A stretch of 64,000 nt of DNA from Bacteroidetes bacterium UBA1941 (GTDB taxonomy: Bacteria > Bacteroidota > Bacteroidia > Chitinophagales > LD1). The translations under genes were made by a program, and so were the position numbers. Below are positions 57,940 through 64,000 of this stretch, piece by piece (the stretch's first letter is position 1; each line of letters opens with the position of its first letter). The stretch spans positions 124,001 to 188,000 of the forward strand of contig DDEZ01000003.1 in the NCBI GenBank assembly GCA_002336805.1, given 5' to 3'. Below the pieces are notes generated by a model, which did no database searches, was not told the origin of the DNA, and saw only the letters and a list, made by a program, of their open reading frames with translations.

Positions 57940-59901
57940 ATGCAACAGGACAAAGAGATCGGTATCGTAAAAGTAGCTACAGTAGAAGACTCTGCCGTAG
58001 TCTCAGACCGGCTGCGCAGCCTGCTCTCAGAGCTGGATGGCGTCCACTATATAGGCAATGCAGCCAGCATAGATGAGGCCATGGAGCTGATACGTGCGCA
58101 TGAGCCGGATATAGTGATACAGGATATACACCTCCGCTCAGACCAGCAGCGGCTGAATGGCATGAGCCTGATACCCGTGATCAAGGCCGGCTGGCCGGAT
58201 ACCCTCGTGATCATGTTTACTAATTTTTCTGACCATCAGTACCGGCAGCGCTGCATGGAGCTGGGTGCTGACTATTTTTTTGATAAATCTGAAGAACCCG
58301 AACAAATGATGAATGTGATAAGACAAGCCCATCTGCAGCCCGCTGTGGCCACTACGGGCACCCGGCGCAGGGCGGAAGCCTCTGCAGACCATAAGTATCA
58401 GAGTGTGGTGTCCCAGCAGGCTGCCATGCTGAATGCCGTGCCCGGTAGTGCAGCACTGCTGGATAGCCGTGGCGTGATCGTAGCGGCAAACGATGCGTGG
58501 GCAGGGTTTGCTGCGCAGTATCACCTGGCAGTGGGAGATTTTGCCGTGGGGCAGGACTATCTGGCCCGCATAGCGGTGGAGTTTGGCCAGGCCGGTAGCG
58601 AGGTCATAGCCGGTGTCAGGCAGGTACTGGCAGGCTTGAGCAACGGCTATACCACAGAGTATGACTGTATCCTGTCAGACGGGCATAGGCGCTTCATGCT
58701 CAGTGTCACACCTGCATCTGTGATGGGCGAGCCTGGTGCTATGGTGCTGCGCACAGACATCACCGAGCAGCAGGGCCACCTGCGGGCACGGCTCACATCA
58801 GAGTCAAACCTGCTCGCTATCATAGAGAGTACGGAGGATATTATCTTTTCGCTGGATCGTGACCTGCGCTATATCACCTTCAATACTACCATGGCCCGTA
58901 TCGTACGCAGCGCGTATGGGCATGAGATAGCCACTGGTAGCCGTGTGGTCAGCGTGCTGGAGGACATAGATCCGGCCGAGGCCAAAACCTGGGAGGGCTA
59001 TTATGCCAGGGCATTTGCCGGGCAAGTGGTCCGTTTTGTAAAAGAATATCCTGCCGAAGGCGGCAAGGTCTATTATAAGTTTATCATCAACCCCATCTGG
59101 CAGCAGGGCGCTGTAGCAGGGGTATCATGCTTTGGCAGAGATGTGACACAATACTATGAGATGCAAAAGCAGATAAAGGAACTCAATGAGTCTCTGGAGC
59201 AGAAAGTGATGGATCGCACAGAGGAGCTGCAGGCCTTCTCATATATGGTCTCGCATGACCTGAAGTCTCCGCTGCGCATCATAGGCGGCTATGCAGCCCT
59301 GCTAGCCCAGAGCTACGGCGGGCAGCTCAATGAAGAAGCGCTGAGTATGCTGGGTATCATCAGCTCTCATACGGTGAAGATGAATAATCTCATAGACGGG
59401 CTGCTGCGCTTCTCGCGGTATGGACGCCAGGAGATGCACACTGCCAGTACAGATATGGATAGTATCGTGCGCTCAGTGATACAGGATGTGGTCATGACCC
59501 GTGATACGCCTCCCGTGAAAGTAAAAGTAGGCAATGTGAAAAGCGCCGTATGTGACCCTGACCTGATCCGCCAGGTATGGTTTAATCTGATAAGCAACGC
59601 TGTGAAATACACGTCTCATAAATCTATAGCAGAGATAGCCGTAGGTATGGTCACTGTAGGAGAGGAGGAGGCATACTACATACGGGACAATGGGGCAGGC
59701 TTTGATATGAAGTATGCGAGCAGGCTTTTTGAGGTATTTCAGCGGCTGCACAGTGCCGACCAGTTTGAGGGATCTGGTATCGGCCTCGCTACAGTGCACA
59801 AGATCATACAGAGGCACGGTGGCCGTATCTGGGCGGAGGCTGAGCCGGATCGCGGAGCCACGTTCTACTTTACGCTGGGTGCGGCCACTACTACATGCTG
59901 A
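57940..59901 (+). CDS. receiver-PAS-histidine kinase hybrid
   Basis: About 653 residues from ATG 57940. It has an N-terminal receiver (VEDSAVVSDRLRSLL, phosphoacceptor Asp in PDIVIQDIHLRS, Lys in YFFDKSEE) and two PAS domains (about 155-285 and 290-410). HisKA (MVSHDLKSPLRIIGGYAALL, His about 438) and HATPase_c (FNLISNAVKYTSH, DNGAGFDMKY, GSGIGLATVHKI) follow. The input-side receiver suggests control of the kinase by phosphotransfer. It follows the NarL-type regulator by about 100 nt and may belong to the same circuit. Confidence 0.92.
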   Translation: MQQDKEIGIVKVATVEDSAVVSDRLRSLLSELDGVHYIGNAASIDEAMELIRAHEPDIVIQDIHLRSDQQRLNGMSLIPVIKAGWPDTLVIMFTNFSDHQYRQRCMELGADYFFDKSEEPEQMMNVIRQAHLQPAVATTGTRRRAEASADHKYQSVVSQQAAMLNAVPGSAALLDSRGVIVAANDAWAGFAAQYHLAVGDFAVGQDYLARIAVEFGQAGSEVIAGVRQVLAGLSNGYTTEYDCILSDGHRRFMLSVTPASVMGEPGAMVLRTDITEQQGHLRARLTSESNLLAIIESTEDIIFSLDRDLRYITFNTTMARIVRSAYGHEIATGSRVVSVLEDIDPAEAKTWEGYYARAFAGQVVRFVKEYPAEGGKVYYKFIINPIWQQGAVAGVSCFGRDVTQYYEMQKQIKELNESLEQKVMDRTEELQAFSYMVSHDLKSPLRIIGGYAALLAQSYGGQLNEEALSMLGIISSHTVKMNNLIDGLLRFSRYGRQEMHTASTDMDSIVRSVIQDVVMTRDTPPVKVKVGNVKSAVCDPDLIRQVWFNLISNAVKYTSHKSIAEIAVGMVTVGEEEAYYIRDNGAGFDMKYASRLFEVFQRLHSADQFEGSGIGLATVHKIIQRHGGRIWAEAEPDRGATFYFTLGAATTTC

Positions 59902-59941
59902 TGCTGGCCGCTGCCTGCTGATTTTTCAGTAAACTTGCCCT

Positions 59942-60865
59942 ATGGACAAGAAGAAAGTACTCGTGGTCTACTACTCCCAGACGGGCCAGATGCGCGATAT
60001 AGCGGATAGCTTTTGCAAACCCTTCGTAGCAGATGACAATTATACCGTGGACTATGAGCAGCTCAGGCTGGTCACTGAGTTCCCCTTTCCCTGGACTGCC
60101 TTTACTTTCTTCAATGCCTTTCCCGAGACCTTCAAGGAGCAGGCGCTGCCCTTACAGCCTTTTTCTGAAAAGATCAATGGCGACTACGACCTGATCGTGC
60201 TGGCCTACCAGCCGTGGTTCCTTACGCCGAGTCCGGCTATCTCTTCCTTTCTCCAGACGCCTGCGGCGAAAAAGCTTTTGACCAATAAGAATGTCGTGAC
60301 ACTGATAGGCTGCCGCAATATGTGGCTGGGCGCACAGGAGAAGGTCAAAAAGCGCCTCGCCGCCTTTGGCGCAAAAGTGATAGGCAACGTAGCCCTGGTG
60401 GACAAAAGCCCTAACGTGGTGAGCGTGATCACCATCCTCCGCTGGCTGCTCTGGGGTCAAAAAGAAAAGACCAGCCTGCTACCCGCTGCCGGTGTCTCGG
60501 AGCCGGATATAAAGCAATGTGAGATATATGGCAGGCTGACCAAGAGTGCAATAGAGCTTAGTGAAACTGATTCGTTACAAGATGGGCTGAACGCTCAGGG
60601 TGCTGTAGAGATCGTGCCCGAGCTGGTGCTGATGGAGCGCAGGGGCCAGCGCAGTTTCTCCATCTGGTCTGGCTTTGTAGGAGCGAAACCAATTGGTTCC
60701 TTAGGTCGCAACCTGCGCGTGAGGCTTTTTATGACCCTGCTGCCTACTGCTATCTTTATCCTCTCGCCCATCCTCATGATCGTATCTGCGCTACAGCTGC
60801 GGCTCAAAAAGGATGAGCTGATGGCCGATGTCCGCTACTTTATGAGCAATGGGCTGCGGAGGTAA
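59942..60865 (+). CDS. darA: dialkylresorcinol condensing enzyme DarA
   Basis: 307 residues. The N-terminal half is flavodoxin-like (KKVLVVYYSQTGQMRDIADSFCKPF; YDLIVLAYQPWFLTPSPAISSFL), and the C-terminal end has a hydrophobic segment (about 265-285, LFMTLLPTAIFILSPILMIVSAL). This layout matches DarA of dialkylresorcinol/flexirubin clusters, which forms the resorcinol ring precursor together with DarB. DarB is encoded next, after a 250-bp gap containing a repeat. Confidence 0.88.
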   Translation: MDKKKVLVVYYSQTGQMRDIADSFCKPFVADDNYTVDYEQLRLVTEFPFPWTAFTFFNAFPETFKEQALPLQPFSEKINGDYDLIVLAYQPWFLTPSPAISSFLQTPAAKKLLTNKNVVTLIGCRNMWLGAQEKVKKRLAAFGAKVIGNVALVDKSPNVVSVITILRWLLWGQKEKTSLLPAAGVSEPDIKQCEIYGRLTKSAIELSETDSLQDGLNAQGAVEIVPELVLMERRGQRSFSIWSGFVGAKPIGSLGRNLRVRLFMTLLPTAIFILSPILMIVSALQLRLKKDELMADVRYFMSNGLRR

Positions 60866-60875
60866 GTAGTAAATT

Positions 60876-60944
60876 AACCGCCAAGAACGCGGAGAACGCG
60901 GAGTTATCTAAGATCTCTTTGCGATCTTGGCGTCCTTTGCGGTT
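60876..60944. repeat. CGCGGAGAACGC inverted word repeat between darA and darB
   Basis: Left arm accgccaagaacgcggagaacgcggag (9-nt period) and right arm ctctttgcgatcttggcgtcctttgcggtt around ttatctaagat. Same family as 51083-51153. It splits the darA-darB gene pair. Confidence 0.85.
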
Positions 60945-61118
60945 CTATATTTCTCTTATTAAAGCGAACCTTTCTTTCCCCATCCCTGTTATCAGTAGTC
61001 CCCGGTATGGCACAAAATGGTAAGAAGGACAGATATTTGTCCCCAATTGTTTGATGGCCTTATTTTGGAGATATAGCAACGTTTTATTCCTTTGCACCCT
61101 TAACCACCACACCCCGTC

Positions 61119-62258
61119 TTGAGCAGAAATGTATATATAACGCGCCTTTCGTCCTATTTGCCTAATGAGCCGGTGGCAAACGACCAGATGGAAAGCCGCC
61201 TCGGCCTCATCAATGGCAAGCCCTCCAAGGCCCGCGCCGTGGTGCTCCGCAGCAATGGCATCAAGACCCGGCACTACGCCCTGGATCAATCAGGCAAGTC
61301 TACCCATACGAATGCACAGCTGGTCAAAGAGGCTATACAGAAACTCTATGATGAGCGCTTCAAAGCCGACGATATACAGATACTGGCCTGCGGTACTACC
61401 TCTCCGGATCAGCTCCTGCCGTCTCACGCCTCTATGGTGCTGGGCGAGCTGGGCATAGGCCCGATAGAGGTGCTGAGCACTACCGGCTCCTGCTGCACGG
61501 GTGTGCAGGCCATGAGCTACTGCTACCTCGCCATCTTGGCAGGTGTATATGATAATGCTGTCTGCACCGGCAGCGAGAAGATGAGCGCCTGGATGCTGGC
61601 AGACAAGTTTCAGGATGAGGCGGACAGGCTGAAAGAGCTGGAGGCCAATCCTTTTATCGCTTTTGAGAAGGAATTTCTCCGCTGGATGCTGAGCGATGGT
61701 GCCGGTGCCTGTGTGCTAGAGTCTCAGCCCAATCCCGATAGTATATCACTCAAGATAGAATGGATAGAGCAGCGCAGCTATGCCAATGAACTGCCCGTGT
61801 GTATGTATGCAGGCGCGACTAAAGACGAGGCAGGAAAACTGACCGGATGGAATGAAATGCCACCACACGACTGGGCTGATAAATCTGTGCTCTCGCTCAA
61901 GCAGGATACCCGTTTCCTAGGAGAGAATATCGTGAAGTATGGCGGCAAGTTTCTGCTGGATATAGTGAAGCGCCGTAGTTTTGATGTGAATGAGGTGAAC
62001 TACTTCCTGCCGCATCTTTCATCAGAGTTCTTTGGTCCTAAGATAGCCGAGGAGCTACAGGCTATCGGTATCGGTATCGCTGCGGATAAGTGGTTTTACA
62101 ACCTGACCCGTGTGGGCAATATCGGCTCTGCATCGGCCTTTGTGATGCTCGATGAGCTATTTCACTCTGGTAAGCTGAAGAAAGGTGAGAAGGTCCTCAT
62201 GATGATCCCTGAGAGTGCGCGCTTCAGCTATGCGTATGTGCTGCTCACTGTAGTCTAG
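61119..62258 (+). CDS. darB: beta-ketoacyl-ACP synthase III-like DarB
   Basis: 379 residues of KAS III fold. Catalytic Cys in STTGSCCTGVQAMSYCY, His in NYFLPHLSSEFF, Asn in RVGNIGSASAFVMLDEL. DarB joins beta-ketoacyl chains for the dialkylresorcinol part of flexirubins. The only start fitting the N-terminus (MSRNVYITRLSSYLPNEPV) is TTG 61119; the nearby ATG is out of frame. It is followed by the dehydratase gene after 29 nt. Confidence 0.9.
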   Translation: MSRNVYITRLSSYLPNEPVANDQMESRLGLINGKPSKARAVVLRSNGIKTRHYALDQSGKSTHTNAQLVKEAIQKLYDERFKADDIQILACGTTSPDQLLPSHASMVLGELGIGPIEVLSTTGSCCTGVQAMSYCYLAILAGVYDNAVCTGSEKMSAWMLADKFQDEADRLKELEANPFIAFEKEFLRWMLSDGAGACVLESQPNPDSISLKIEWIEQRSYANELPVCMYAGATKDEAGKLTGWNEMPPHDWADKSVLSLKQDTRFLGENIVKYGGKFLLDIVKRRSFDVNEVNYFLPHLSSEFFGPKIAEELQAIGIGIAADKWFYNLTRVGNIGSASAFVMLDELFHSGKLKKGEKVLMMIPESARFSYAYVLLTVV

Positions 62259-62287
62259 CTTTTCCCAAACCAATAGCTCCTCACGAT

Positions 62288-62728
62288 ATGCTGGTCAGCA
62301 AAGAAGAAGTGCAACAATATATCCCGCAGCGTCCTCCTATCGTGATGGTAGATGGCCTGTTGGAGCATGAGGGTGATGTGAGTGTATCTGCACTGACCAT
62401 CGCACCGGATAATATTTTTGTGAGTGATGGCCACTTTCAAATGCCAGGTATGGTAGAAAATATCGCCCAGACCGCCGCACTCAGAATGGGCTACGGCTAC
62501 CGCATGGAGGCGACACAAGCCGGCGCAGCTCCCGCCAAGCCACCCGTAGGCTTCATAGGCGAGGTCAAGAATCTGAAGATACATATGCTGCCACCGGCGG
62601 GCGCTACCATCCGCACACGCATAGAGGTGCTCCATACCATTTTCACGGCCTCCGTGATACGCGGTGAGGTGCTGTATGACGGCCAGGTAGCCGCGGAGTG
62701 CGAGATGAAGATATTCGCGCAGCCTTAG
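62288..62728 (+). CDS. 3-hydroxyacyl-ACP dehydratase-like hotdog protein, flexirubin locus
   Basis: 146 residues: VQQYIPQRPPIVMVDGLLEHEGDVSVSALTI and DGHFQMPGMVENIAQTAALRMGYGYR match the FabZ/FabA-like hotdog proteins of flexirubin clusters. The His and the PGM(V/I)EN segment lie where the active site is expected. It probably dehydrates hydroxyacyl-ACP during polyene synthesis. Confidence 0.85.
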   Translation: MLVSKEEVQQYIPQRPPIVMVDGLLEHEGDVSVSALTIAPDNIFVSDGHFQMPGMVENIAQTAALRMGYGYRMEATQAGAAPAKPPVGFIGEVKNLKIHMLPPAGATIRTRIEVLHTIFTASVIRGEVLYDGQVAAECEMKIFAQP

Positions 62729-62821
62729 AACAAATCATTTATCCAGCCTGTTTGCATCCGGTCAATGAGCCGCAGTAGGCGCTGCAACAGAGTAGCACAT
62801 TTTTCGCTAAGTTTACGCACA

Positions 62822-63229
62822 GTGAAAGAAGAAGAAGTACCACAGGACGATGCGAATATGCTGCAGGGCAAGTTCAGGAAACTGTACTACGCTACCGATG
62901 GCAGTGCACACTACAAGGGTGTAGGCAGCGTGGGCTGGGAGCCTGAGAATGTAGTGCTGGAGCAGGCCTGGGAGGATATACGTGAGCGTGTAGCAGAGGC
63001 CAAAGAAAAGGTACTGGCCGGAGAGGCTAGCCCGGTGCTCTACCACATGGAGCGCACCCTCATGACTCCTGACATACTCGCAGGTCACATAGGGTGGCCG
63101 GCATTTGTGGTCAGGCTGCATCTGCGCCCGTTCTTCTTTGGCCGGCTAGGCCGCAAGACTTTGGAGAAGTACGCGTACGCATTCCAGATATCACTTGAAG
63201 AATTGACAGACATTACAAAAATAAAATAG
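62822..63229 (+). CDS. conserved flexirubin-locus protein, unknown
   Basis: About 135 residues from GTG 62822 (MKEEEVPQDDANMLQGKFRKLYYATDGSAHYKGVGSVGWEPENVVLEQAWEDI). The frame can extend to ATG 62765, but a promoter-like TAAGTTTA just before GTG argues for the later start. KYRKIYY-like and GWEPxNxxLxQAW phrases recur in proteins found next to the BtrH-like gene in flexirubin clusters. The second half (LMTPDILAGHIGWPAFVVRLHLRPFFFGRLGRKTLEKYAYAFQIS) looks helical. Function unknown. Confidence 0.75.
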   Translation: MKEEEVPQDDANMLQGKFRKLYYATDGSAHYKGVGSVGWEPENVVLEQAWEDIRERVAEAKEKVLAGEASPVLYHMERTLMTPDILAGHIGWPAFVVRLHLRPFFFGRLGRKTLEKYAYAFQISLEELTDITKIK

Positions 63230-63272
63230 GCTTGTATTCCACCTCCCATCGGGAGGCCGGGAGGCATGTAGT

Positions 63273-64000
63273 ATGCAGATAGATTTCCCACATAGACAGA
63301 GCGCCCACTGTGAGAATGGTGTCGTGTCAAACCTTATGCGCTTTCATGGATACCACTATAGCGAGCCGATGGTGTTTGGTATCGGGTCGGGTATCTTCTT
63401 TTCCTACATCCCCTTTATCCGGATGGGTGGCATACCAGTCACATCGTACCGTACACTGCCGGGCGCTATCTTCAAGCGCTTCGCAAAGCGGATAGGCATG
63501 AAGGTAGAGAGCAAGAGCTACAGCAGCGAGCAGAAGGCCATGGCCGATCTCGATGTGATGCTGGAGAAAGGTGTACCTGTGGGCATGCTCACCTCCGTCT
63601 ACTACCTCACCTACCTGCCGGATGCATACCGCTTCCACTTTAATGCGCACAACATAGTAGTCTATGGCAAAGAGGGCAACAACTACCTCGTCAGTGATCC
63701 GGTGATGGAAACCACTACTACCATTTCTGCCGAGGACCTCATACGTGCCCGTTTTGCCAAAGGTGTGGCGGAGCCTAAAGGCCGTATGTACTACCCTACG
63801 CAATTTCCAACGGAGATAGACCAGAAGGATGCTATCTGGCGTGGTATCAAGCGTGCCGGATTTGACATGACTGAGATACCGATATTCATACTTGGTACCA
63901 AAGGGATGAAATATTTGGCCAGTCGCCTGCAGAAGTGGCCTGAGAGACTCGGCGACCGCAAGGCTATCCAGTACCTCGGCAATGTGGTGCGGATGCAGGA
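63273..64000 (+). CDS. BtrH N-terminal domain protein (cysteine peptidase-like acyltransferase), 3' truncated
   Basis: ATG 63273 opens a frame that runs off the window (over 240 residues). MQIDFPHRQSAHCENGVVSNLMRFHG carries the nucleophile-type Cys followed by a Glu-Asn pair, and FGIGSGIFFSYIPF, FNAHNIVVYGKEGNNYLVSDPVM (His then Asp) complete a papain/BtrH-like triad. BtrH, from butirosin synthesis, moves an acyl chain from ACP to an amine. The flexirubin homologue may transfer the polyene acyl group. It follows the unknown flexirubin-locus gene by 43 nt. Confidence 0.85.
   Translation, partial: MQIDFPHRQSAHCENGVVSNLMRFHGYHYSEPMVFGIGSGIFFSYIPFIRMGGIPVTSYRTLPGAIFKRFAKRIGMKVESKSYSSEQKAMADLDVMLEKGVPVGMLTSVYYLTYLPDAYRFHFNAHNIVVYGKEGNNYLVSDPVMETTTTISAEDLIRARFAKGVAEPKGRMYYPTQFPTEIDQKDAIWRGIKRAGFDMTEIPIFILGTKGMKYLASRLQKWPERLGDRKAIQYLGNVVRMQ

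Overview
The window comes from a Bacteroidota chromosome, most likely a Chitinophagales-type bacterium (order is inference). The phylum is supported by type IX secretion (T9SS) C-terminal sorting domains, a TonB-dependent receptor paired with a DUF4249 lipoprotein, a flexirubin-type aryl-polyene/dialkylresorcinol locus, and promoters of the form TTG-N19-TAnnTTTG. There is no rRNA, prophage, transposase gene or CRISPR array. Most genes are housekeeping or envelope genes in short, often convergent units.

Layout. 1-6.5 kb: end of a GxxExxY protein, purC, a carbamoyltransferase/DUF5989/SxtJ-like trio, a YkgJ-type protein, two tandem candidate small RNA genes and a PLP enzyme with CBS domains. 6.5-15 kb: lipoprotein, corrinoid-binding protein, TonB receptor + DUF4249, a T9SS protein, a desaturase, two related small membrane proteins, homogentisate dioxygenase. 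15-20 kb: a TGGGACA word-repeat region, a family-39-like glycosyltransferase and a LamG/S74-like surface protein. 20-26.5 kb (minus strand): a flexirubin-type operon (halogenase-like flavoenzyme, two ketosynthases, thioesterase, acyltransferase, ACP) interrupted by a GxxExxY element and by two odd tRNA-like genes. 26.5-27.55 kb: a gene-free kilobase of stacked inverted repeats. 27.6-35.3 kb: heptose epimerase, GIY-YIG element, BamA-like protein, propeller protein, M28 peptidase, corrinoid adenosyltransferase, FMN-binding protein. 35.3-37.5 kb: a hairpin/spacer array followed by a RepA-like AAA ATPase. 37.5-55 kb: ABC ATPases, GatC, TrpS, a nucleoside kinase with a histone-like tail, acyl-CoA dehydrogenase, FolB, response regulator, thioredoxin-family protein, T9SS PKD protein, dihydroorotase, OmpA/TSP3 protein, lipoprotein, a TGGAACA word-repeat region and an ACC deaminase-like enzyme. 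55-60 kb: two-component genes. 60-64 kb: DarA/DarB and flexirubin accessory genes running off the right edge.

Functionally, the 20-26.5 kb and 60-64 kb blocks should act in one pathway: ketosynthases, ACP, dehydratase and thioesterase make aryl-polyene and alkyl chains, DarB/DarA make the dialkylresorcinol, and the HtrB-like and BtrH-like enzymes may join the parts. Three corrinoid-related functions (binding protein, adenosyltransferase, FecE/BtuD-like ATPase) are scattered.

The most unusual content is intergenic. Several loci carry short 7-13 nt words repeated with a regular period and facing their own reverse complement, often as word block / AT-rich spacer / word block. Different loci use different but related words. 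Two small nuclease-like genes (GxxExxY and GIY-YIG) sit exactly between such inverted repeats.
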